Of a stretch of DNA of 11,158 bases, positions 1 to 8,066 are shown one piece after another (positions within the stretch are counted from its first letter, which is position 1; every line of letters begins with the position of its first letter). Position numbers and translations under genes: made by a program. Origin of the DNA: WLMZ01 sp031410915 (GTDB taxonomy: Bacteria; Actinomycetota; Acidimicrobiia; Acidimicrobiales; Ilumatobacteraceae); the NCBI GenBank assembly GCA_031410915.1, contig JANNZY010000180.1, forward strand, positions 1-11,158, read 5' to 3'. Under the pieces are notes generated by a model. It had not been told where the DNA came from. It ran no database searches and was given only the letters and a program-made list of their open reading frames with translations.

Positions 1-345
1 ACGACCACCAACCTGCAGCTCCGTCACCGAACCAGCACCACGACGACCTATAGCCAACGACTGACCATCCACCGTCGACAACCCCGCACCCGACCGCGAC
101 TCCAACAACCGACCCGGCACCACCGGCGTATACGACGCCCCCTGGACTACAGTCGCCCTCTGCGGATCGCCGCCCAACGACCTCTCCACAACCTCTGAAG
201 AAGCTGTCCTCGGCACAGCGGCCCTCGCTTTGTCCGCTAACGATGGTAGGCCGCCGATAAGGACTGAAATGACAAGAGCCAAAGACAGACCCGCACCGAA
301 AGTACTGATCCTCAACTTGTGTGGAACCCGCCGCCCAGTTGCCAT
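1..345 (-). CDS. Secreted repeat-type surface protein, N-terminal fragment (runs off the window)
   Basis: An open frame starts at ATG 345-343 and stays open to base 1, giving 115 residues without a stop. GGAGGG lies 8 bases upstream of the ATG, which supports this start. Residues 1-42 look like a Sec signal peptide: a basic N-region (RR, HK, R up to residue 12), a hydrophobic core around 15-36, then LADKARA as a plausible cleavage region. After a spacer, residues 72-115 read YTPVVPGRLLESRSGAG, then STVDGQS and GSVTELQVGGR. I recall this pattern as a module of large secreted proteins in marine Acidimicrobiia, often repeated and followed by a GGVP..A.AVVLNVT stretch; that attribution is from memory. 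Codons favour TCG, TTG, GGT, CGT and GTG, unlike the C-ending codons of the ATP synthase genes. The function is unknown; an extracellular or cell-surface role is inferred from the signal peptide only. Confidence 0.75.
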   Translation of the reverse strand, partial: MATGRRVPHKLRISTFGAGLSLALVISVLIGGLPSLADKARAAVPRTASSEVVERSLGGDPQRATVVQGASYTPVVPGRLLESRSGAGLSTVDGQSLAIGRRGAGSVTELQVGGR

Positions 346-721
346 GTGTATCGCCCTCCGTTGCTGTCAGTACTCATCAGATGACCACTGACCTCGACAG
401 ATTTAAGCACAGAAATGGCTATCCGCTGAACGTGGCGAACAGGATGATCGCTCGGTCAGCCCTTGTTGAAGTCCCACCGTCTCGGCGGATGCTTCGGACG
501 GAGCGTCTAGCTGGAGCTCCAGATCGCACCTCCCGCAGTTCGGTCGCTCCATCCATACTCCAAGGACTACCAGGATTGGTGTCTCGGTTCTCTTGGTACT
601 TTGTCGACGCTGCCATCGACCCAGTAGACAGATCCAGGACAAAAGCCGCCGTAAGTAGGGCCGCGATCACACTGTGTGCTCAAAATCTCGACTGCCCCCG
701 TATGCAAATGGGCGAACGATC
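346..721. other. Intergenic region without a convincing gene
   Basis: This 376-base stretch separates the secreted-protein gene from the insertion sequence and seems less GC-rich than the ATP synthase genes. The only minus-strand frame of note (670-419, GTG start, 83 codons) begins with a hydrophobic stretch, but it has no ribosome binding site and its composition drifts into an Arg/Ser-rich tail, so I do not call it. The part nearest the gene start holds the 27-base palindrome described separately. Upstream of it on the minus strand a TTAAAT hexamer (406-401) is a weak candidate -10 box with no good -35 partner. The side next to the insertion sequence may be eroded former coding sequence, but nothing recognisable remains. 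Confidence 0.6.
366..392. promoter_or_regulatory. 27-base imperfect palindrome upstream of the secreted-protein gene
   Basis: Plus strand: outer arms GTCAGT (366-371) and ACTGAC (387-392), inner arms TCATC (374-378) and GATGA (380-384) around a single central A at 379. Only the two dinucleotides at 372-373 and 385-386 do not pair, so 11 of 13 positions are symmetric. It ends 20 bases before the start codon at 345. It could be an operator for a dimeric regulator or a hairpin in the 5' leader. The symmetry is seen directly; the regulatory role is inferred from position. Confidence 0.45.
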
Positions 722-755
722 GGGTCTGTCAGAAAGTTGGTGTAACTGGTCTGGC
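722..755 (+). repeat. Insertion sequence terminal inverted repeat (transposase 3' side)
   Basis: It begins GGGTCTGTCAG and contains the 12-base block GGTGTAACTGGT at 739-750. Against the reverse complement of 2063-2096, 28 of 34 positions agree; most mismatches cluster in the six bases at 733-738. Confidence 0.88.
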
Positions 756-785
756 TCATTGGGTTGTTGTTGGGAACTGTAGGCC

Positions 786-2020
786 TCAGAAGAGGCGGCC
801 TTCGAAGGTGATCGCGAAGGCGTTGAGGGCGGGCTTCCAGCGGTTCATCCAGCGACGAGGTACAAGCATTTCATCGCGGCCTGCTCGTTGGGGAAGTGTC
901 CGCGTGCTCGGGTGGCGCGCCGGAACCGGGCGTTGAGCGACTCGATGGCGTTGGTCGAGTAGATGACGCGGCGGATCTCTGGGCTGCAGTCCAAGAACGG
1001 CACGAACTCGGTCCACGCGTTGGACCACAGCGTTTTGATCGCCGGGTAGCGGTCCCCCAGATCGTGTGGAACTCGTCCAAACATCCGGCTGCGTCGGCTT
1101 CGTTGACGGCGGTATAGTTGGGCCGCAGATGGCTGGCCATCTTGTCCCAGTCTTTGCGGCTGGCGAGCCGGAAGGTGTTGCGGATCAGGTGCAGCACACA
1201 GGTCTGCGTTACGGCCAGCGGCCACGTCGCGGCGATCGCGTCGGGGAGGCCTTTCAACCCGTCGCAGACGACGTGCGGACGTCTTCCACACCGCGGTTCT
1301 TCATCTCGGTCAACAGCTGCAGCCAGTACTTGGCGCCCTCGCCGCCGGCGCCGATCCACAGGCCCAAGATGTCACGCTGGCCATCAACAGTGACCCCAAT
1401 GGCCGTGTAAACGGGCCGGTTGGCGACTTGGCCATCGCGGATCTTGACGTAGCTGCGTCGATGAACATCACCGGATAGACGCGGTCCAACGGCCGGTTCT
1501 GCCACTCGGCGAACTCGCCGATGATCCGGTCGGTGATCTTGGAGATCGTCTCCCGGGTGATCGATGTCGAATACACGTCGGCCAGATGGGCTTCGACCTC
1601 ACCGGTCGTCAACCCTTTCGCGGTCAGCGAGATCACCATCGCGTCGACACCGTCGAGTCGTCGCTGCCCTTTGCGGACCGTCAACGGATCGAAGCTGCCA
1701 TCCCGATCGCGAGGCGTCTCGATCTCGATCGGGCCGACCTCGGTGATCACCGTCTTGGTGCGCGTCCCGTTCCGCGAGTTGCCATGGTTGCGGCCCTCCC
1801 CAGCATGTTTCGCGTAGCCGAGATGCTCCTCCATCTCGACCTCCAGGCCGGCCTCGAGAACCTGTTTCGTCAACCCGGCAAGCAAGCCTCCAGGGCCGAC
1901 CAGATTGACGCCATCAGCCTTGGCCTGAGCGACCAGCTGCTCCGCGAACGACCGATCAACACGAGCCTCGCCCGCCTGATCGGCACCTCCTGCCACCACG
2001 ATCACATCATGGTCTGTCAT
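786..2020 (-). pseudogene. IS256-family (Mutator-like) transposase, disrupted by four frame lesions
   Basis: The DDE transposase would have begun at ATG 2020-2018, preceded by GGAAGGA 6 bases upstream; an in-frame ATG at 2044 has no such site. The family sequence can be followed through five frame segments to a TGA at 786-788. Recognisable blocks are GRNHGNSRNGTRTKTV, QRRLDGVDAMV, LTTGEVEAHLADVY, YPVMFIDA (first catalytic Asp), VKIRDGQVANRPVY, VCDGLKGLP (second Asp), TCVLHLIRNTFR, TNAIESLNARFRRA (Glu) and RWKPALNAFAITFEGRLF. Frame changes lie at about 1455, 1273, 1054-1058 (a C run, one base short) and 852-857. The last also lacks about 11-13 residues that family members carry between the CLYLV and RRW blocks. 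Every lesion is net minus one base modulo three. The three catalytic residues survive but lie in different frames, so no active enzyme can be made. Confidence 0.92.
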
Positions 2021-2062
2021 TGTCTGTCCTTCCAGCCGAACCATGACGATTCAGCGTGTCAG

Positions 2063-2096
2063 GCCAAACCAGTTACACCGCGGATCTGACAGACCC
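2063..2096 (-). repeat. Insertion sequence terminal inverted repeat (transposase 5' side)
   Basis: Read on the minus strand it begins GGGTCTGTCAG and carries the same GGTGTAACTGGT block as the partner at 722-755. It lies 42 bases upstream of the inferred transposase start. Confidence 0.88.
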
Positions 2097-2184
2097 GACC
2101 CAGGTTCAGCGCGTAGGGCCGGTTTAACTGCAAGCTGACAACGGTCTAGACCAAGTCGAGCGTCCTATCCAGATGATCGTGCGT
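2097..2184. other. Short gap between the insertion sequence and the dehydrogenase gene
   Basis: 88 bases with no gene. It holds a perfect 10-base palindrome, GGTCTAGACC, at 2143-2152, 32 bases past the dehydrogenase stop. There is no GC-rich hairpin followed by a T run, so no intrinsic terminator is called. Confidence 0.5.
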
Positions 2185-2961
2185 TCAGCCGCGCTGGACC
2201 AAGCTGCTGAGGCGGCGGGTCAGGTTGCGGGGGGTCATGCCGGTGGCGATGGACATGCCCTTGTAGATCATGCCCGGGATGGACAGCGCACGGCCCTTGG
2301 CGACGTCGGCGAGGCCGGCCTTGGCGACATCGTCGACCTGGAGCCAGGCAAAGCTGGGGTAGCTGGAGGCGTAAGCCTCGCTGTTGCTGACGCTCTGGAA
2401 CTCGGTCTTGATCAGACCCGGGCATAGCGCCGTGACGTGCACGCCGGTCCCCCGCACCTCTTCGTGCAGGCTCTCGGTCAGGTTCGTGACGTAGGCCTTG
2501 GTGGCGGCGTACACCGCGAGGCGCGGCGCGGGTTGGAAGCTGGCCATGCTGCTGACGTTGAGGAGGTAGCCGCGGCCACGCGGCACCATCGTCGCGAGCG
2601 CGGCGTGCGACAAGCGGGTCAGCGCCTGGATGTTGAGCGCGATCTCGCGATGAAGGCGGTCGGGTTCGATCTCGTGGAACAGCGCGCTCGTGCCGAAGCC
2701 GGCGTTGTTGACGACGAGATCGATCGGCGCGTCGGTACTGGTGATGCGAGCCGCGACCGTGGCCACATCGGCGTCGTCGATCAGGTCCGCAACCAGCACC
2801 TCGAAGTGGTCGTACTGCGCAGCGAGCTCGCTGAGGCGATCGCCGCGCCGGGCCACGATCACCGTCGGTACGCCGGCTTGGCCGAGCAGGTGGGCCATCG
2901 ATTCGCCGATGCCGCTCGATGCGCCGGTCAGCAGCGCCGACGTGAAGGGGTAGGTCGTCAT
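2185..2961 (-). CDS. Short-chain dehydrogenase/reductase (SDR family, classical type)
   Basis: A 258-residue Rossmann-fold oxidoreductase, the normal length for classical SDRs. It carries TGASSGIG at residues 12-19 (cofactor phosphate loop), NNAG at 85-88, and the tetrad Asn110, Ser138, Tyr151 and Lys155 (YAATK). Two arginines at 38-39, at the end of the second strand, suggest NADP(H) rather than NAD(H). The substrate cannot be told from sequence; the overall look (GYLLNVSS, LCPG, TEF) is that of the broad DltE/COG0300-like group that reduces or oxidises carbonyl/hydroxyl groups of lipids and other small molecules. ATG 2961 is chosen because the Rossmann strand begins soon after it; an in-frame GTG at 2970 is possible, and neither has a clear ribosome binding site. 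It follows atpC by 58 bases on the same strand, so read-through is plausible, but a functional link to ATP synthase is not implied. Confidence 0.9.
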   Translation of the reverse strand: MTTYPFTSALLTGASSGIGESMAHLLGQAGVPTVIVARRGDRLSELAAQYDHFEVLVADLIDDADVATVAARITSTDAPIDLVVNNAGFGTSALFHEIEPDRLHREIALNIQALTRLSHAALATMVPRGRGYLLNVSSMASFQPAPRLAVYAATKAYVTNLTESLHEEVRGTGVHVTALCPGLIKTEFQSVSNSEAYASSYPSFAWLQVDDVAKAGLADVAKGRALSIPGMIYKGMSIATGMTPRNLTRRLSSLVQRG

Positions 2962-3019
2962 GGCCGCCACTGTAACGACGCCAGCGGATCGGCGGATCGG
3001 CCGGGGCGGACGTTCCGCG

Positions 3020-3421
3020 TCAGTGTGTGACGGCCCCGACGCCGCCCGTCGCGTTCAAACGGGCGATCGCCCGACGCAATGCCGCTTCGTTCTCGCCGTC
3101 GGTCTCGTGTCGCAGGGAGAGCTCGGCCCGCTCCTTGGCGGCAAGCGCCCGGTTGCGGTCGATGGTGTCGCTCAGCTCGGCGACATCGGACAGCAGGTTG
3201 ACCTTGTTGTTGCTGACCTCCACGAACCCGCCGTGCAGGGCGACATCGAGGATCGCGCCGTCGGCCAGGTAGATGCGGGTGTGGTTCTCGGTGAGCGCGC
3301 CCAGGAACGACGCGTGCCCGGGCAGGAAGGCGATCTCGCCGCTGCCCAGGATACGTGTGATGACCTGCGTGGCCTCACCGGTGAAGAGCGTCCGCTCCGG
3401 CGACACCAGGCTGACAGTCAT
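3020..3421 (-). CDS. atpC: F1Fo ATP synthase epsilon subunit
   Basis: The epsilon subunit of the F1 rotor sits at the foot of gamma, contacts the c-ring and in many bacteria restrains ATP hydrolysis. The protein has 133 residues from ATG 3421. The N-terminal beta-sandwich is clear (VSLVSPERTLFTGEA, then GEIAFLPGHASFLGAL, then LHGGFVEVSNNKVNLL), followed by a helical C-terminal part with DRNRALAAKERAEL and RRAIARLNA, so the regulatory helical domain is retained. ATG 3421 is preferred because GGAG lies 5 bases upstream and the family normally begins right at this strand; an in-frame ATG at 3436, two bases after the atpD stop, would add MAGAT but has a poorer site. It is the last gene of the ATP synthase operon. 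A small hairpin (GCGGA/TCCGC, 3006-3018) follows the stop but lacks a T run, so termination here is uncertain. Confidence 0.93.
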   Translation of the reverse strand: MTVSLVSPERTLFTGEATQVITRILGSGEIAFLPGHASFLGALTENHTRIYLADGAILDVALHGGFVEVSNNKVNLLSDVAELSDTIDRNRALAAKERAELSLRHETDGENEAALRRAIARLNATGGVGAVTH

Positions 3422-3438
3422 CGTGGCTCCGGCCATGA

Positions 3439-4890
<1,452 letters not shown>

Positions 4891-4922
4891 GGCTGTGTCC
4901 TGTTCTCTTTCGATGCAATGCT

Positions 4923-5891
4923 TCAGTTCGCGCCGACAGGCGCTGCGTTGTCGTTGAACTCGATCAGCTGCAGGGTCGGCTTGTCCTTGCCACTGCCGAG
5001 CGCCTCGGCGCCGCTGACGATCTCCATGATCTCGGTCGTGATGCTGTCCTGGCGGGCGCGGTTCATGATGCGCGCCAGGTTCTTGATCAGTTCCTCGGCG
5101 TTGTCGGTCGCGCTCTTCATCGCCCGCTGGCGAGCTGCCTGCTCGCTGGCGGCACCGTTGAGCAGCGCGGCGTAGATGCGGGCCTCCACGTAGCGCGGCA
5201 GCAACGTGTCGAGGATGGCCGCGGGATCTGGCTCGAACTCGTAGTCACCCGTCGCGCCCGACTCATGGGTTGCAGTCTTGCCGTCGCCACCCGAGACCGT
5301 GTCGGCATCGAGGGGCACCAGCGGACGCTGCACCACTTCTTGCAAGCCGGTGGAGATGAAGCGGGTGTAGATCAGCTCGACGCGGTCGACGTCGCCGTCG
5401 ACGAACATCTTGACCACGAGCTTGCCGATCTCGCGCGCGTCCTCGTATGTCGGTGTCTCGCTGAAACCGGCGAACGCCGCGGTGCGCTTGTACCCACGGA
5501 ACCGGAAGTAGTTGTCGGGCTTGCGGCCGACGGTGACGAGTGTGTAGTCGCGGCCGGCGAGCACGTCGGCTTTGATCTCGCCCTCGGCGGCGCGCTGCAC
5601 GTTGGCGTTGTAACCACCGCACAGACCGCGGTCGGCGGCGATGACGACGTAGCAGACGTTCTTGATCTCGCCGCGACCGGCCAGCAGCGTCGAACTCCCG
5701 CCGGCACCTGCGGCCGCGAGGTCCTTGACGACCTCGGTGATCAGCTCGCTGTAGGGCACGGCCGCGTGCACGCGCTGCTGGGCCTTGACGATGCGCGACG
5801 CGGCGATCAGCTCCATGGCGCGCGTGATCTTCTTCGTGGCCTGGACGCTGCGAATGCGTCCGCGAAGAATGCGCTCCTGACCTCCGGCCAT
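4923..5891 (-). CDS. atpG: F1Fo ATP synthase gamma subunit (central rotor shaft)
   Basis: Gamma is the asymmetric coiled-coil shaft turning inside the alpha3-beta3 head. At 322 residues it is somewhat longer than the common 285-310. The N-terminal helix shows the family pattern RGRIRSVQATKKITRAMELIAASRI (residues 10-34); the Rossmann-like core contains VVIAADRGLCGGYNANV; and the C-terminal helix has ASEQAARQRAMKSATDNAEELI with NRARQDSITTEIMEIVSGAEAL. Two parts make up the extra length: a Gly/Asp/Thr-rich segment before the EFEPDP block and a C-terminal tail after SGAEALGSG ending in PVGAN. Start ATG 5891 has GGAG 7 bases upstream, lying across the end of atpA, whose stop is only 3 bases away, so translational coupling is likely. 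Confidence 0.97.
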   Translation of the reverse strand: MAGGQERILRGRIRSVQATKKITRAMELIAASRIVKAQQRVHAAVPYSELITEVVKDLAAAGAGGSSTLLAGRGEIKNVCYVVIAADRGLCGGYNANVQRAAEGEIKADVLAGRDYTLVTVGRKPDNYFRFRGYKRTAAFAGFSETPTYEDAREIGKLVVKMFVDGDVDRVELIYTRFISTGLQEVVQRPLVPLDADTVSGGDGKTATHESGATGDYEFEPDPAAILDTLLPRYVEARIYAALLNGAASEQAARQRAMKSATDNAEELIKNLARIMNRARQDSITTEIMEIVSGAEALGSGKDKPTLQLIEFNDNAAPVGAN

Positions 5892-5894
5892 GGG

Positions 5895-7502
5895 TTACTC
5901 CGTCGCCAGTGTCTTGTTGCTCTGAGCGTCGCCGAGAGCTGCGGCATCGACCGCGGTCGGGTCGGCGGCGGCCGCCGCGTCAGCGGCCATGCCGGACACG
6001 AACTGCTCCTTGTAGGAGTCGATGAGTCCGCCGAGCTCGGCGGGCACGTCAGCTTTCGGGTTGCCGCGCATGCCGGAGAGCACACCGGCGTGGCGGGTGC
6101 GCATGAAGTCGAGCAAGCCGGCCTCGAACGCACGGACCTGCTTGACCGGCAAGTTGTCGAGGTAGCCCTTGGTGCCGGCGAAGATGACGACGACTTGGTC
6201 CTCGACCGACATCGGGCTGTTCAGCGGCTGCTTGAGCAACTCGACCAGGCGGTAGCCGCGCTCGAGTTGGGCCTTGGAGATCGCATCCAGCTCGGAACCG
6301 AACGTCGCGAACGCCTCCAGCTCGCGGAACTGGGCGAGGTCCAACTTGAGCGTGCCGGACACGCTCTTCATCGACTTGATCTGCGCCGCGCCACCCACGC
6401 GAGACACCGAGATGCCCACGTCGACGGCCGGGCGGACACCGGACTTGAACAGGTTGTCCTGCAGGTACACCTGGCCGTCAGTGATCGAGATCACGTTGGT
6501 CGGGATGTACGCCGAGACGTCGCCGGCCTTGGTCTCGATGACCGGTAGCGCCGTCAGCGAGCCGGCACCGCGCTCGTCGCTGAGCTTGGCGGCACGCTCG
6601 AGCAAGCGGCTGTGGAGGTAGAACACGTCACCGGGATATGCCTCGCGGCCCGGCGGACGGCGCAGCAGCAACGACACCTGACGGTAGGCCTCGGCCTGCT
6701 TGGACAGGTCGTCGTACACGATGAGCGCATGCTCGCCGTTCTCCATCCAGTGCTGGCCGATGGCGCAACCAGCGTAGGGAGCGAGGTACTTGAACGGAGC
6801 CGGGTCCGATGCCGGCGCCGACACGACGACGGTGTACTCCATCGCGCCGTACTGGCGCAGCGTCTCCACGGTCTGCGCGACCGTCGAGCCCTTCTGTCCA
6901 ATGGCGACGTAGATGCACTTCACGCCGAGACCGCGCTGATTGATGATCGCGTCGACGGCAACGGTGGTCTTGCCCGTCTTGCGGTCGCCGATGATCAGCT
7001 GGCGCTGGCCACGGCCGATCGGGGTCATCGCGTCGATGGACTTGATGCCGGTCTGCAGCGGCTCGTGCACGGGCTTGCGGCCCATGATGCCGGGAGCCTG
7101 GATCTCGACACGCCGGGGGATGCCGCCGACGATGTCGCCCTTGCCGTCGATCGGATCGCCGAGCGCGTTGACGACCCGGCCGATCACCGCGTCACCGACG
7201 TTGATCGAGAAGATGCGGCCGGTGGCTTTCACTGCCTGGCCCTCCTCGATCGCGTCGGCGTTGCCGAGGATGACGGCACCGATCGAGGTCTCGTCGAGGT
7301 TCAGCGCGAGGCCGACGGAACCGTCGGCGAACTCGAGCAACTCGTTGACACCGCAGTCGGGCAGACCCGACACGCGGGCGATGCCGTCACCGACTTCGGT
7401 GACGCGCCCGACCGTGCGTGCCTCGAGTGTGGGCTCGAAGCCCTCCAGGTTCTTCTTGAGTGCTGATGCGATGTCGCTTGCGCTGAGTGTGAGCTCTGCC
7501 AT
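5895..7502 (-). CDS. atpA: F1Fo ATP synthase alpha subunit
   Basis: Alpha alternates with beta in the F1 head and holds the non-catalytic nucleotide sites plus an arginine finger. The protein has 535 residues, about 20 more than the usual 500-515. Seen: beta-barrel with GRVTEVGDGIARVSGL (32-47), Walker A GDRKTGKT at 172-179, Walker B ALIVYDD at 259-265, the signature PAVDVGISVS at 358-367 followed by the arginine finger Arg368, and the C-terminal helical domain up to LIDSYKEQF near residue 501. The surplus is a tail of about 32 residues rich in Ala and Asp (MAADAAAAADPTAVDAAALGDA), beyond the point where most alpha subunits end. The start ATG at 7502 has a weak GGA upstream; the intact N-terminal stalk-binding helix supports it. 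Confidence 0.98.
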   Translation of the reverse strand: MAELTLSASDIASALKKNLEGFEPTLEARTVGRVTEVGDGIARVSGLPDCGVNELLEFADGSVGLALNLDETSIGAVILGNADAIEEGQAVKATGRIFSINVGDAVIGRVVNALGDPIDGKGDIVGGIPRRVEIQAPGIMGRKPVHEPLQTGIKSIDAMTPIGRGQRQLIIGDRKTGKTTVAVDAIINQRGLGVKCIYVAIGQKGSTVAQTVETLRQYGAMEYTVVVSAPASDPAPFKYLAPYAGCAIGQHWMENGEHALIVYDDLSKQAEAYRQVSLLLRRPPGREAYPGDVFYLHSRLLERAAKLSDERGAGSLTALPVIETKAGDVSAYIPTNVISITDGQVYLQDNLFKSGVRPAVDVGISVSRVGGAAQIKSMKSVSGTLKLDLAQFRELEAFATFGSELDAISKAQLERGYRLVELLKQPLNSPMSVEDQVVVIFAGTKGYLDNLPVKQVRAFEAGLLDFMRTRHAGVLSGMRGNPKADVPAELGGLIDSYKEQFVSGMAADAAAAADPTAVDAAALGDAQSNKTLATE

Positions 7503-7538
7503 GTCGTATCCGTTCCGTTGCGTTCTCTCGTGTGCGGC

Positions 7539-8066
7539 TTAGAGCCGCGCCTTCAGCTGGTCGAGTCGGGTCCGGACGCTGCCGTCGATGACGGTATCGC
7601 CCACGGTGGCCACGAGTCCCCCGAGCACGGAGGGGTCCACGACCACCTTGAGGTTCACCTGCCGGCCGGTCGCGTTGGCGAGCGCGGCGGCGAGGCGGGT
7701 CTTCTGATCGTCGGTGAGCTCGGTCGCACTGCGGACCTCGGCCACCTCCAGGTTCTTCGAGCTGCTGGCCCGGGCGACGAGCTCGTCGATGATCGCCGGC
7801 AGGTCGCGGGTGCGTCCGGAGCCGACCACCATGCTGATCAGCTGCGTGGTGGTCGACGTGGCCTTGCCGCCGAGCAGGTCCTCGATGATCGCCTGGCGCT
7901 TGGCGGCCGGGATCATCTCGTCGGTCAGCGCGTTGCGGAGCGCATCACTGCCCTCGAAGCTGCGCGCGAACCGGAACAGTTCGTCCTCGACCTCGTCCAG
8001 CGATCCCTCGGCACGGGCGATCTCGAACAGCGCCCGGGCATACGCCTCGATGACTTGTTCACTCAT
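7539..8066 (-). CDS. atpH: F1Fo ATP synthase delta subunit (OSCP)
   Basis: Delta joins the top of the F1 head to the peripheral stalk. At 175 residues it is the standard free-standing length. The N-terminal helical bundle begins IEAYARALFEIARAEGSLDEV, and the C-terminal domain ends with the diagnostic DPSVLGGLVATVGDTVIDGS followed by VRTRLDQLKARL. It is therefore not the b-delta fusion known from mycobacteria. Its ATG overlaps the stop of the preceding b-type gene as ATGA (8063-8066), implying translational coupling. Its stop lies 36 bases before the atpA start. Confidence 0.96.
   Translation of the reverse strand: MSEQVIEAYARALFEIARAEGSLDEVEDELFRFARSFEGSDALRNALTDEMIPAAKRQAIIEDLLGGKATSTTTQLISMVVGSGRTRDLPAIIDELVARASSSKNLEVAEVRSATELTDDQKTRLAAALANATGRQVNLKVVVDPSVLGGLVATVGDTVIDGSVRTRLDQLKARL

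Larger units (their letters stand above)
722..2096 (-). mobile_element. Degenerate IS256-family insertion sequence
   Basis: A 1375-base element bounded by 34-base imperfect inverted repeats (722-755 and 2063-2096) and filled by one transposase gene on the minus strand. Length, repeat layout and transposase all fit the IS256 family. The bases just outside (gaacgatc on the left, gacccagg on the right) do not form the 8-9 base target duplication expected of this family, so either the flanks have diverged or the ends were rearranged after insertion. The transposase is broken in several places, so the element cannot supply its own transposase. Confidence 0.9.

Noticed and set aside
419..670. Possible small secreted protein on the minus strand (83 codons, hydrophobic start)
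   Set aside because: GTG start with a stop four codons upstream, no ribosome site, no positive charge before the hydrophobic stretch, and an Arg/Ser-rich tail that looks like non-coding sequence.
1254..1505. Programmed frameshifting in the transposase
   Set aside because: Four separate frame changes, one with a loss of about a dozen codons, are not how IS256-family transposases are made; these are encoded in one frame. No slippery motif is seen at the first two sites.
3006..3018. Intrinsic terminator after atpC
   Set aside because: The hairpin has only a 5-base stem with a 3-base loop and no following T run on the transcribed strand, so it is not called a terminator.
5265..6548. Plus-strand open frame of 427 codons opposite atpG/atpA
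   Set aside because: Shadow of the codon pattern of the real genes on the other strand; low-complexity composition and no family resemblance.
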